This document shows positions 1-7,760 of a stretch of 64,000 bases of DNA, piece by piece; within the stretch, counting starts at the first letter, position 1; every line of letters starts with the position of its first letter. The DNA lies in contig NZ_FOVP01000004.1 of the NCBI RefSeq assembly GCF_900115165.1, positions 124,001-188,000 of the forward strand, given 5' to 3'. This stretch comes from Roseovarius lutimaris (lineage in GTDB: Bacteria; Pseudomonadota; Alphaproteobacteria; Rhodobacterales; Rhodobacteraceae). Below the pieces are notes generated by a model. It made no database searches. It was not told the DNA's origin and saw only the letters and a program-made list of their open reading frames with translations. The position numbers and the translations under genes were made by a program.

Positions 1-138
1 AATCTCGTGGCTCAGGGCGCGCGCGTGCTTGCCCAGCTTTCGGTTGGCAGATTGCAATTCCGCCTGTTTCTGTTCCAGCAGCCGTTCGGCCGCCAATCTG
101 GCGCGCCGTTCCTCTGCCAGCTTATTGGCAAGGCTCAT
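1..138 (-). CDS. Probable sensor histidine kinase, N-terminal fragment (runs off the window)
   Basis: Only the first 46 codons are present. The gene reads leftwards from an ATG at 136-138 and leaves the window at base 1. A strong ribosome site (GGAGGA) lies seven bases before the ATG. The peptide begins MSLANKLAEERRARLAAERL and continues as a charged helix with a coiled-coil look. Roseobacter PAS/histidine-kinase proteins often begin with a helix of this kind, which is the only basis for the call. No catalytic motif is inside the window, so another coiled-coil signalling protein is possible. Confidence 0.5.
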   Translation of the reverse strand, partial: MSLANKLAEERRARLAAERLLEQKQAELQSANRKLGKHARALSHEI

Positions 139-248
139 GCCTGTCCTCCGCCATGCCGGGATGTACCATCGTCACCATCCGGCATCGTCGTGAAGAACTG
201 CTTAAAGCCCTGCCAATTTCCGCAATTTAATGCGCGCGGGCCGTGCGA

Positions 249-1424
249 TCAGAGGCGCTCGATTGCAATGGCGATACCCTGACCACCCCCGATGCACATG
301 GTGATGATGGCGCGTTTGCCGCCGGTGCGCTCAAGTTCGTAGAGCGCCTTGATGACAAGGATCGCACCTGTGGCGCCAACCGGATGGCCAAGCGCGATCG
401 CGCCGCCATTGGGGTTCACAAGCGCCGGATCAAACCCAAGCCCCTTGTTGACCGCAAGCGCCTGCGCCGCGAAGGCCTCGTTTGATTCAATCAGGTCGAA
501 ATCGCCAACGCCAAGGCCGGTTTTCTCAAGCAGCTTTTGCACCGCGGGCACCGGGCCGATGCCCATCACCTCGGGGCGCACACCGGCATGGGCATAGCCC
601 AGAATGCGTGCGCGCGGCTTGAGGCCAGCGGCTTCGGCCGCACTGGCGCGGGCCAGGACCATAGCCGCCGCACCATCATTGATGCCGCTGGCATTACCGG
701 CCGTCACGGTGCCGTCTTTCTGGAACACGGTGCGCAGCCCGCCAAGCGCCTCGGCGGTGGTCGCCTTGGGGTGCTCATCGGTATCAAAAGGCACCATGTC
801 GCGCTTGACGCGCACTTCAACCGGAACGATCTGGGATTTGAAATGCCCCTCGGAAATCGCAACCCCGGCGCGGCGTTGGCTTTCAAGGGCAAAGGCATCC
901 TGATCGGCGCGGCTGATGTCATGCTCGGCGGCGACATTCTCGGCCGTGACGCCCATATGGCCGGTGCCAAACGGACAGTTCAGAGCACCCAGCATCATAT
1001 CGCGGGTCGTGACATCGCCCATCTTGGCGCCCCAGCGTTGATCAGGGACGATAAAGGGCGAGCGCGACATGTTCTCGACCCCGCCGGCAAGGGCAAAATC
1101 CGCATCGTTCAGCATCAGAGACTGCACCGCAGATACAATCGCCTGGGCGCCCGAGCCACAGAGGCGGTTGACGTTCATCGCCGGGGCGCTGTCGGGAATG
1201 CCGGCATCAATGGCGGCAACCCGGCTAACGTACATATCGCGCGGTTCGGTATTGATCACGTGACCAAAGACCACATGCCCGATCTGTCCGCCCTCGACAC
1301 CCGAGCGCGCAAGCGCCTCTTTGGCGACAATCGCGCCGAGCGTTGTGGGCGGCGTGCCCGCAAGGGCGCCGCCAAATGTGCCGATTGCGGTGCGTGCGCC
1401 GTCAAGAATTACGATATCAGTCAT
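249..1424 (-). CDS. Acetyl-CoA acetyltransferase (thiolase)
   Basis: A 391-residue thiolase, full length for the family. It would condense or cleave acyl-CoA and acetyl-CoA in the cytoplasm, as in acetoacetyl-CoA synthesis or beta-ketothiolysis. The nucleophile is Cys89 in NRLCGSGAQA. His347 in GHPVGATG and Cys377 in CIGGGQG complete the active site. The start ATG has GAGGG six bases upstream. Sequence alone does not separate biosynthetic PhaA/AtoB from a broader-range BktB-like enzyme, and no phaB or phaC lies nearby, so no symbol is given. It sits between a phosphoesterase and a kinase fragment with no obvious operon logic. Confidence 0.9.
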   Translation of the reverse strand: MTDIVILDGARTAIGTFGGALAGTPPTTLGAIVAKEALARSGVEGGQIGHVVFGHVINTEPRDMYVSRVAAIDAGIPDSAPAMNVNRLCGSGAQAIVSAVQSLMLNDADFALAGGVENMSRSPFIVPDQRWGAKMGDVTTRDMMLGALNCPFGTGHMGVTAENVAAEHDISRADQDAFALESQRRAGVAISEGHFKSQIVPVEVRVKRDMVPFDTDEHPKATTAEALGGLRTVFQKDGTVTAGNASGINDGAAAMVLARASAAEAAGLKPRARILGYAHAGVRPEVMGIGPVPAVQKLLEKTGLGVGDFDLIESNEAFAAQALAVNKGLGFDPALVNPNGGAIALGHPVGATGAILVIKALYELERTGGKRAIITMCIGGGQGIAIAIERL

Positions 1425-1517
1425 GTCTGTCCCTCGGTTTCAAGTCGGGACAACTTTAGCGGGGAATCGGCGGAATAGGCAATGCTATCGTGTCGCCTGC
1501 TCGCATGGTGGCATTCA

Positions 1518-1533
1518 GCCGGTCACGACCGGC
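1518..1533 (-). terminator. Short perfect hairpin after the phosphoesterase gene
   Basis: GCCGGTC and GACCGGC pair perfectly around a two-base centre, ten bases past the stop of the minus-strand phosphoesterase gene. No T-run follows, so it may be only a 3'-end hairpin rather than a working intrinsic terminator. Confidence 0.3.
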
Positions 1534-1542
1534 GAGGCAGAC

Positions 1543-2268
1543 TTATCCGGCCGGAACAAGCGGGATGCGCCCGGTGTCGGACAAGAGCCAGCAGTCGCGA
1601 CCCTCAAAGACAGCGGGCCAGAGACCGCGCCCGCGCCCGGCGCCGCCATCAAGGTCAATCCGGTTGCCGAAATGCTCTGGCATATCAAGGGCAGTGTGAC
1701 CATGCACCACAAGCCAGGGATAGGCGCCCTCATAATCAAGAAAACCATCCCTGATCCACATAAGATCATCCGGATCCTGTTTCTCAAGCGGTACGCCGGG
1801 GCGGATGCCGGCATGGACAAACAAGAGCTCGCCAATCTGATGGGTCAGCGGCAGATTCGCCAGCCAGTCACGGTGGGCCTTGGGCACGGCGGCGCGGGCC
1901 GCGTCAAGATTGGGGGCGTCTTCGGTTGAGGTCACTCCATAAGAGGCAAGCGTTGTATCACCACCAAGGCGCGGATTCAGCCAGCTTAGATCAGCGCGCA
2001 GACGTTCGGGGTGGATGTCGCCACTATCCAGAAAATCGACAAACATCTGATCGTGATTGCCCCGCAGCACGGTCCAGTTGCGGCCCCTAGCCTGGCCTTC
2101 CATCACCCGGTCGATCACCGCGCGGCTATCGGGGCCGCGATCCACAAGATCGCCAAGAAAGACGATTTCGGCGTCGGGGCCGCCCTCGGCCTCGATCAGC
2201 GCCAGGGCGGCTTCAAGCAGGGCATCCTGCCCGTGAATGTCGGGGATGGTGTAAATCGGATGTGTCAT
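1543..2268 (-). CDS. Serine/threonine-type metallophosphoesterase
   Basis: A 241-residue calcineurin-like phosphoesterase. The metal-binding motifs are DIHG (10-13), GDLVDRGPDS (39-48) and GNHD (70-73), followed by VHAG and HGHT histidine motifs. It resembles bacterial PrpA/ApaH-type protein phosphatases and would act on phosphoprotein or nucleotide phosphates. The frame is open well upstream into serA, but that extension is low-complexity read-through. The ATG at 2266-2268 (MTHPIYTIPDIHG) puts the first metal motif at the normal position. It lies downstream of serA and is separated from it by a terminator and a repeat. Confidence 0.85.
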   Translation of the reverse strand: MTHPIYTIPDIHGQDALLEAALALIEAEGGPDAEIVFLGDLVDRGPDSRAVIDRVMEGQARGRNWTVLRGNHDQMFVDFLDSGDIHPERLRADLSWLNPRLGGDTTLASYGVTSTEDAPNLDAARAAVPKAHRDWLANLPLTHQIGELLFVHAGIRPGVPLEKQDPDDLMWIRDGFLDYEGAYPWLVVHGHTALDMPEHFGNRIDLDGGAGRGRGLWPAVFEGRDCWLLSDTGRIPLVPAG

Positions 2269-2308
2269 GGGGCACAAAAGCCTTGTCTCGCTTGAAATGT
2301 CCAGCGGG

Positions 2309-2375
2309 TTTTGGGGGGCGCTGCCCCCATCGCCGCATGGCGGCGATCCCCCCGGAGTATTTCTGGAAAGATGAA
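2309..2375. repeat. Interspersed intergenic repeat with two hairpins and a GAGTATTT...AAAGATGAA tail
   Basis: Two stacked inverted repeats (GGGGGC/GCCCCC and ATCGCCGC/GCGGCGAT) lead into GAGTATTTCTGGAAAGATGA at 2355-2374. A near copy of this tail is at 61440-61460, with two mismatches in 21 bases. I recall this type of sequence at gene 3' ends across Rhodobacteraceae genomes; that is recollection, not a search. Confidence 0.65.
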
Positions 2376-2396
2376 CGTCACAGAACAGAGAAACCG

Positions 2397-2418
2397 GCGC
2401 CGCCCCGAAAGGCGGCGC
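2397..2418 (-). terminator. Intrinsic terminator of the serC-serA operon
   Basis: GCGCCGCC and GGCGGCGC form a perfect 8-bp stem with a six-base loop, ten bases after the serA stop. On the minus strand it is followed by CGGTTTCTCTGTT, a weak T-rich tract. Confidence 0.6.
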
Positions 2419-2428
2419 AGGTCTGGTC

Positions 2429-4027
2429 TTAGCTGACGTCGAAGTGCAACTGGCGTATTTGCTGGAACTTGCCGGTTGCACCCAGCGCATTGATCGCCGC
2501 CTCGGGCACGTCTGCATCCACATACAAAAGCGCGATCGCCTCGCCACCCGCATCGGCACGGCCAAGGGTAAAGTTGGCAATGTTGACGCCGTTTTCGCCC
2601 ATGGTTTGGCCCAGAACGCCAATGATGCCCGGCACGTCCTCATTGGTGGTGTAGAGCATGTGACGACCGATTTCGGCGTCGATATTGATGCCCTTGATCT
2701 GAATGAAGCGTGGTTTGCCATCACTGAAGACCGTCCCACCGATCGAGCGCTCGCGCTTGTCGGTCACCACGGTCACCTTGACATAGCCCTCGAATGCGCC
2801 GGATTTATCCTGTTTGGTGGTGCTGATCTTGATGCCGCGCTCTTTGGCGACAACCGGCGCCGAGACCATGTTGACCTCGGGGTTGACCGATTTCATGATT
2901 CCGGCAACAGCGGCAGAGTTGAGCGCGCCAAGGTTCATGTCAGACACGACACCGTCATAAAGGATATTGATCGCCTTGATCGGCTCGTCGGTCATCTGGC
3001 CAATGAAATTGCCGAGATGCTCGGCCAGCTTGATCCAGGGCCCCATGACCTTGGCCTCTTCCGCGGTGACAGAGGGCATGTTGAGCGCGTTGGTCACAGC
3101 GCCGGTCAGCAGATAATCCGACATCTGCTCGGCCACTTGCAACGCCACGTTTTCCTGGGCTTCGGTGGTGGCGGCCCCAAGGTGGGGGGTACAGACAACA
3201 TTGGGCAGGCCAAACAGCGGGTTCTCGGTGGCGGGCTCCTTGGCAAAGACGTCAAAGCCGGCCCCCGCGACATGGCCGGATTTCAACAGGTCGGCCAGTG
3301 CCTCTTCATCCACAAGGCCGCCACGGGCACAGTTAATGATCCGCACGCCTTTTTTGGTTTTCTCAAGGTTCTCGCGGCTCAGGATATTGCGGGTCTGATC
3401 GGTGAGCGGCACATGCAGCGTGATGAAATCGGCGCGCTTGAGCAGCTCGTCGAGATCTTCAAGTTTTTCGACACCCATCTGATTGGCCTTTTCCTGACTC
3501 AGGAAGGGATCATAGGCCACGACCTTCATCTTGAGACCTCGGGCGCGATCACAGACGATGCCGCCGATATTGCCAGCACCGATCACACCAAGGGTCTTGC
3601 CGGTCAGCTCAACCCCCATGAATTTGGATTTCTCCCATTTTCCGGCATGGGTCGAGGCGCTTGCCTCGGGGATCTGGCGGGCGACGGCGAACATCATCGC
3701 GATGGCATGTTCGGCGGTGGTGATCATGTTGCCAAACGGCGTGTTCATCACGATCACGCCCTTCTTCGACGCGGCCTCTTTGTCGATATTGTCGGTGCCG
3801 ATCCCGGCGCGCGCGATCACCTTGAGGTTGGTGGCATTGGCAAGAATTTTCTCGGTGACCTTGGTGGCAGAGCGGATGGCGAGACCGTCATATTGACCGA
3901 TCACCTCGGCCAGCTTGTCCTTGTCCTTGCCAAGGTCGGGCTGAAAATCGACGTCAATGCCGCGATCGCGAAAGATCTGGACGGCGGTTTCGGACAGTTT
4001 GTCGGAGACGAGTATTTTGGGAGCCAT
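2429..4027 (-). CDS. serA: D-3-phosphoglycerate dehydrogenase
   Basis: First step of phosphorylated serine synthesis: oxidises 3-phosphoglycerate to 3-phosphohydroxypyruvate with NAD. The 532 residues match the long SerA class. Order: catalytic domain, Rossmann domain with GAGNIG at 150-155, the INCARGGLVDE and CTPHLGAAT active-site segments, an allosteric-substrate-binding domain, and a C-terminal ACT domain from about 455 (VPGIIG, NIANFTLGR) that usually senses serine. An in-frame TTG two codons upstream is possible, but AAGGA is nine bases from the ATG at 4025-4027 and only three from the TTG, so the ATG is chosen. It follows serC in the same operon. Confidence 0.97.
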   Translation of the reverse strand: MAPKILVSDKLSETAVQIFRDRGIDVDFQPDLGKDKDKLAEVIGQYDGLAIRSATKVTEKILANATNLKVIARAGIGTDNIDKEAASKKGVIVMNTPFGNMITTAEHAIAMMFAVARQIPEASASTHAGKWEKSKFMGVELTGKTLGVIGAGNIGGIVCDRARGLKMKVVAYDPFLSQEKANQMGVEKLEDLDELLKRADFITLHVPLTDQTRNILSRENLEKTKKGVRIINCARGGLVDEEALADLLKSGHVAGAGFDVFAKEPATENPLFGLPNVVCTPHLGAATTEAQENVALQVAEQMSDYLLTGAVTNALNMPSVTAEEAKVMGPWIKLAEHLGNFIGQMTDEPIKAINILYDGVVSDMNLGALNSAAVAGIMKSVNPEVNMVSAPVVAKERGIKISTTKQDKSGAFEGYVKVTVVTDKRERSIGGTVFSDGKPRFIQIKGINIDAEIGRHMLYTTNEDVPGIIGVLGQTMGENGVNIANFTLGRADAGGEAIALLYVDADVPEAAINALGATGKFQQIRQLHFDVS

Positions 4028-4067
4028 GTTCAAGCGTCCTTTGAATAAATGTGTTGGGATGCGTGGG

Positions 4068-4108
4068 TTTCACCCACCCTACGGGGCACGCCGCAAGGGT
4101 GGGTGAAA
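4068..4108. repeat. 13-bp perfect inverted repeat between serC and serA
   Basis: TTTCACCCACCCT (4068-4080) and AGGGTGGGTGAAA (4096-4108) pair perfectly across a 15-base loop. It sits in the 88-base gap between serC and serA on the minus strand. It could be a REP-like element or an mRNA-processing or attenuating hairpin. No T-run follows, so it is unlikely to stop transcription completely. Confidence 0.65.
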
Positions 4109-4115
4109 GCCGCGT

Positions 4116-5270
4116 TTATGCGTCGACGGCAAGCGCCGCGATTTCGGCCTGAAACGCCCATTCGATCCAGGGCATCAGCGCGGCAACATCGGATGTTTCC
4201 ACCGTGCCGCCACACCAAATCCGAAGCCCGGCAGGCGCGTCACGATAGGCGCCGATGTCATAGGCGACATTTTCGACCTCAAGCCGTTTGGCGACCGCCT
4301 TGGCGAATGTCGCCCCGTCGGTGATGCGGGGATCATCGAAGGTCAGGCAGACAGAAGTGTTTGACAGGGTGGCCGGATCAGAGCTGAGAAAATCAACCCA
4401 GTCGTGCATTTCGACAAAATCGGCCACGGCCTTGGTATTGGCATTCGCACGGGCGATCAGGCCCTTGAGGCCCCCGACCGAGGCGGCCCAGTCAAGGGCG
4501 ACGAGGTAATCCTCGACCGCCAGCATTGACGGGGTATTGATGGTTTCGCCGACGAACACGCCTTCGATCAGTTTGCCACCCTTGGTCAGGCGGAAAATCT
4601 TGGGCAGGGGCCACGCGGGGGTATAGGATTCGAGACGGTCCACCGCGCGGGGCGACAGCACGATCATGCCATGGGCGGCCTCGCCCCCCAGCACTTTCTG
4701 CCAGCTAAAGGTGGTCACATCGAGCTTGTCCCAGGGAAGGTCCTGCGCAAAGGCGGCCGAGGTGGCATCGCAGATCGTCAGGCCCTGGCGGTCGGGTTTG
4801 ATCCAATCACCATTCGGCACCCGCACGCCAGAGGTGGTGCCGTTCCAGGTAAAGACGACATCATTGTCGGTATTCACGCCTGTCAGATCGACGATCTGAC
4901 CATAGTCGGCGGTTTTGACCTCGGCGTCGAGCTTGAGCTGTTTCACCACATCGGTGACCCAACCGGCGCCAAAGCTTTCCCAGGCGAGCATTTCAACCGG
5001 GCGTTCGCCGAGAAGGTTCCACATCGCCATTTCAACCGCGCCGGTATCCGAGGCGGGCACAATGCCAATGCGGTACTCCTCGGGGATGCCGAGGATATCG
5101 CGCGTGCGCTCGATTGCGGCTTTCAGCTTGGCCTTGCCGACGGCGGCACGGTGGCTGCGGCCCAGAGGCGCGTCTGCCAGCTTATCAAGCGTAAATGTGG
5201 GGATTTTGGCACAGGGGCCAGAAGAGAAACGCGGATTAGCCGGCCGCGTTGCCGGGTGTTCAATAGCCAT
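4116..5270 (-). CDS. serC: Phosphoserine aminotransferase
   Basis: Second step of serine synthesis: PLP-dependent transamination of 3-phosphohydroxypyruvate with glutamate; also used in pyridoxine synthesis. The 384 residues fit the alphaproteobacterial class. The PLP lysine is Lys192 in [15 protein letters not shown], and the N-terminus [11 protein letters not shown] is typical. The frame is open further upstream, but the ATG at 5268-5270 has GAAAGGG eight bases before it and directly follows the structured leader. It is transcribed ahead of serA. Its usual divergent partner serB is now 19 kb away, beyond the giant-protein block. Confidence 0.96.
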   Translation of the reverse strand: MAIEHPATRPANPRFSSGPCAKIPTFTLDKLADAPLGRSHRAAVGKAKLKAAIERTRDILGIPEEYRIGIVPASDTGAVEMAMWNLLGERPVEMLAWESFGAGWVTDVVKQLKLDAEVKTADYGQIVDLTGVNTDNDVVFTWNGTTSGVRVPNGDWIKPDRQGLTICDATSAAFAQDLPWDKLDVTTFSWQKVLGGEAAHGMIVLSPRAVDRLESYTPAWPLPKIFRLTKGGKLIEGVFVGETINTPSMLAVEDYLVALDWAASVGGLKGLIARANANTKAVADFVEMHDWVDFLSSDPATLSNTSVCLTFDDPRITDGATFAKAVAKRLEVENVAYDIGAYRDAPAGLRIWCGGTVETSDVAALMPWIEWAFQAEIAALAVDA

Positions 5271-5320
5271 GAATGCTACCCTTTCAGATAAGCGCCCTTC
5301 GTTGGGGAAGGGTGTCCCAC
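5271..5320 (-). promoter_or_regulatory. serC 5' leader (serC RNA motif-like hairpin)
   Basis: Read on the minus strand, the leader runs GTGGGACA, hairpin CCCTTC/GAAGGG (5307-5312 with 5295-5300), then the ribosome site GAAAGGG, then TAGCATTC and the serC ATG. The 5' arm CCCTTC could also pair with GAAAGGG, so the hairpin could hide or expose the ribosome site. A conserved 'serC RNA motif' has been described upstream of serC in Rhodobacterales; position and layout agree, but no covariance model was run. Confidence 0.6.
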
Positions 5321-5760
5321 TTGCCGGGATACGCCAGCCCAAGAAAAACAGCAATATCTAAAGTCACTTGCCACGCCGGTTCATGCAGCATTGGGCAAAT
5401 GATGCAGGAACGAACCCGTTAGAGTGGCACAAAACAGGCACAACACGATCAGTCTTTGTTCCGGGGCTGAATCAAGCAAACGAGAATATCGGAGCGTCGG
5501 CGGGCACACCCAAGACTATGTCTTTGAACACCTTTCGCCGCCAAGACCACGCTTGGTACGGCCCGCGCCAGTCTCGGCGCGGTCGCATTCAGTCACTTGC
5601 GTGAACCCCACCTGCACCGGCGAGGCTGACGCGGGTAAAGCCCGTGTTTGCAACCCGCAAGTTACGTGCCCCTTTACAAAATTGGCGTCCGCGCGGACAC
5701 TCTGCGTAGACGCATAGCTGCGACGGATTACTTCCAAAGCCATTTTGACAGGAGGTTACC
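5321..5760. other. Gene-free left edge of the accessory block
   Basis: About 440 bases with no convincing gene. Near its right end are two short palindromes, GTCCGCGCGGAC (5687-5698, perfect) and TGCGT-AG-ACGCA (5703-5714). A looser hairpin GCGGGT/ACCCGC lies at 5631-5658. The paired palindromes lie 47-73 bases before the first block gene and could be an operator. A strong AGGAGG ribosome site is at the right end. The left boundary of the inserted block should lie in this stretch. Confidence 0.4.
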
Positions 5761-6234
5761 ATGGTAGACTTCGCTGAAATGAAGAGTGTCAAACGGGATT
5801 TTGGCGATCACATTTTGCGGGCAGGACTGCTGCATGGGCCAAGCGGATTTGCCACCGCGAACACTGTCAAAGCGGCGATTGCGAACTCGGGCGCAAATGC
5901 CCATGCGGTGAGCATCGGGTACAAGATCGTTGACGGCAAAGAGACCGACACTCTGGCGATACGCATTCACGTGACCCAGAAACTTGCGGCGTCGATAAGT
6001 CCAAAACAAAACCTGTTCCCAAAAGACATCAACGGCCATCCCACGGATATCATCGCCCCGTTCGACAATTTTGCCATCAGCGGCGACAGTGGATCTCTGG
6101 TTGTCGGCAAGGACACGGCGCACGCGGTTGGCCTTTATTTTGCAGGACCGCAAAGCGGCGTTTACGGTGTTGCCAATGACATCGGATCGGTGCTGAGCGA
6201 ATTGGAAATCGCGCTGGTTTTGGGGAGTGCATAG
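5761..6234 (+). CDS. Shortened trypsin-like (Nal1-type) protein lacking the middle of the fold
   Basis: 157 residues, no signal peptide, with a strong AGGAGG ribosome site. Residues about 48-95 (VSIGYKIVDGKETDTLAIRI, then VTQKL and DINGHPTDII) resemble the N-terminal segment of bacterial chymotrypsin-fold proteins related to plant NAL1. The sequence then passes directly to their C-terminal segment: SGDSGSLVV, a VGLYFAG strand and a closing VLSELEIAL. In relatives I recall, about 150 residues carrying the catalytic His and Asp lie between. Here only the GDSGS serine remains, so protease activity is unlikely. It heads a plus-strand run of accessory genes. The family call is by eye. Confidence 0.55.
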   Translation: MVDFAEMKSVKRDFGDHILRAGLLHGPSGFATANTVKAAIANSGANAHAVSIGYKIVDGKETDTLAIRIHVTQKLAASISPKQNLFPKDINGHPTDIIAPFDNFAISGDSGSLVVGKDTAHAVGLYFAGPQSGVYGVANDIGSVLSELEIALVLGSA

Positions 6235-6237
6235 GGG

Positions 6238-6507
6238 ATGGGTAGCGACACAATCCTTGATGCAAAGCAACGGGTCAGTCGGCGGTTTCTGGGGCAGGCC
6301 GGCATTCACGGTATCGGGCTTCACCCCGATGCCAGTGACACAATCTCAGCGTATCGCAGCCCCCGCCCCGGGCAACGCACTTCTGAGGCAGACCAGATGG
6401 ATGGCCCCGAGGCCGCTTTTGACGACGACCCGCTGGTTGAAGAACTTCGGCGCGAAGCGCATCCCATCAAGATAGAAGTACACGACGACGATGCACCGGA
6501 AATCTAG
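6238..6507 (+). CDS. Small acidic protein, possible partner of the upstream trypsin-like protein
   Basis: 89 residues, starting three bases after the preceding stop, so probably translated with it. The segment RRFLGQAGIHGIGLHPDASD resembles the GVGIG strand motif that opens Nal1-type proteins. The tail is very acidic (VHDDDAPEI). No catalytic residues or membrane segment are visible. It may be a stand-alone copy of the N-terminal domain found in those proteases. Function unknown. Confidence 0.6.
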   Translation: MGSDTILDAKQRVSRRFLGQAGIHGIGLHPDASDTISAYRSPRPGQRTSEADQMDGPEAAFDDDPLVEELRREAHPIKIEVHDDDAPEI

Positions 6508-6593
6508 CGCAAAGGGCCCCAATCGGGGGACGAGAGATAATCCGCGCCGTGATGTCGCTATGGGTGGTGCTATATTCCGGTTGTGGCCCCTGA

Positions 6594-7310
6594 ATGGATG
6601 ATACTGAGAATATGACGGAAGACCCGGCAGAAGAAGAATTGCATCCGGTGATCGAGGAGCCGCCGCGCAACAATCTTGATTACTATCAGATCAAGGTTCT
6701 GGGGCAGGCCAATGGCACAATCAGGGTTGATCTCAGGGGGATATTTGGTGCGAATCCACAGGTTCAAAATCATAGCGTCGCCCTTTGGCCCAATTCATCG
6801 CCGATTCCGGGCACCGAACCGGCGCAGACCTATCCGATCAAAAGCCAGAGCCTGCCGTTCACGACGATACTTGAATACGACCACCTGAGTTTCTTCGATT
6901 ATGGGTTAACCTATCAGGTGAATGATTCAACAACGACGATCTGCGCGCTTACTGTTGTCTACAACTCGATAGAAGCGTCATCCGTGCTGCCGGTTAAAGT
7001 GCGCCTGAGGCTTGAAAAAACCACGCGCACTTCGGTTGAAGTCGATTTTTCGCTGTTGTCGGGCTATAATCCCAAGACCTACGGCAATTGGGTCGGCATC
7101 TGGCGGGATCTGGCAAATGTTTCGATTCTACCCCCGGCCTTGGGGTTTGCAGAAGTCACCACCGAGCAATCTGCCGGGACGGTCACGATAGAGGGTCTGG
7201 ATCTGCGGGACGGCGACGTTTACTCGATTCTGTACTTTATGAACCCAAAAGATGCCACGGCCCCCGCCGCCGGGGGTGCATTGTATTTTTCCCTTCCTGA
7301 GGCGAGTTGA
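6594..7310 (+). CDS. Hypothetical beta-rich protein, paralogue of the 7761-8420 product
   Basis: 238 residues with an acidic start (MDDTENMTEDPAEEE) and no signal peptide. It appears to contain two similar beta domains. The second has GYNPKTYGNWVGIW and ends YSILYFMNPK...GALYFSL. The protein at 7761-8420 has the matching QYNPVANHNYIAIW and YSIGYFMQK...ELTFT, and both share a mid-protein Y-x-V...IC...Y pattern, so the two genes are old duplicates. Start choice is uncertain: a second ATG at 6612 is equally plausible, and neither has a strong ribosome site. Function unknown. Confidence 0.65.
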   Translation: MDDTENMTEDPAEEELHPVIEEPPRNNLDYYQIKVLGQANGTIRVDLRGIFGANPQVQNHSVALWPNSSPIPGTEPAQTYPIKSQSLPFTTILEYDHLSFFDYGLTYQVNDSTTTICALTVVYNSIEASSVLPVKVRLRLEKTTRTSVEVDFSLLSGYNPKTYGNWVGIWRDLANVSILPPALGFAEVTTEQSAGTVTIEGLDLRDGDVYSILYFMNPKDATAPAAGGALYFSLPEAS

Positions 7311-7760
7311 TCGGCGCGCAGGCGCCCCGCAAAACGCCGTTCTGAACGTGCCGGAGCAGATCGCCAGGTGATGCTAAAACCCTTGAATTTAGGATACAAA
7401 TGGTGGGTGCAGGGCCCGGTCGGATGCATGAATGAAAGGAACGGGTCATGCGCCAATGACGCAACCTGTGGTAGCGATTGGCCCGCGGCGCAAACTATCA
7501 AACTTTAGGCAATAGGTTTCTACTGCACGGTAATTTTGCTTGACCCTACGTCAATCAAATGAAACTATAAACAGAGTGCCTCACGGGGTAAAAATACTTT
7601 TAGTTGAATTTCATGCCCCCTGAGGCATCCTGTTAGATGGGTTTAAGCCCGCTTTTTAGTCTGGTTTTGTTTGTCTTAAAGTGCCGTTTTCTGATGCCTC
7701 ACCATAAGACGTGAGCGACGGCAGGAATGGCTCGGTCAAATTTTTTTATGGGAGAAAGAT
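7311..7760 (+). promoter_or_regulatory. AT-rich regulatory gap before the second gene set of the block
   Basis: A 450-base gap, visibly richer in A and T than its surroundings from about 7500. A possible promoter is TTGACC near 7549 followed by TATAAA near 7566, but the spacing is about 20 bases, longer than ideal. A large hairpin lies just downstream (separate entry). TTTTTTTAT precedes the GGGAGAAAG ribosome site of the next gene. The gap probably starts a separate transcript for the two very large genes. Confidence 0.4.
7577..7627 (+). promoter_or_regulatory. Long-loop hairpin in the leader of the 7761 gene
   Basis: TGCCTCACGGGG (7577-7588) pairs with CCCCCTGAGGCA (7616-7627), 11 of 12 positions matching, across a 27-base AT-rich loop. 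A further GCCTCAC...GTGAG pair follows near 7697-7715. The repeated CCTCA boxes suggest an operator or an RNA leader structure rather than a terminator. Confidence 0.45.

Noticed and set aside
1543-2739. The phosphoesterase read as a 398-residue protein
   Set aside because: The first 157 residues are low-complexity text antisense to nothing and overlapping serA in another frame. DIHG falls at residue 10 with the downstream ATG, the normal position.
2444-4048. A 534-codon open frame on the plus strand opposite serA
   Set aside because: It mirrors serA almost exactly, has repetitive Gly/His/Asp-rich text and no family motif. serA on the other strand is complete and unmistakable, so this is a high-GC antisense shadow.
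5368-5743. Short open frames (about 75-97 codons) between the serC leader and the first block gene
   Set aside because: They lack ribosome sites, overlap each other in several frames on both strands, and carry no recognisable motif.
7577-7627. CRISPR-like or terminator interpretation of the hairpin region
   Set aside because: There are only two or three short CCTCA-type boxes with no regular spacing or spacers, and the large hairpin has a 27-base loop without a T-run.
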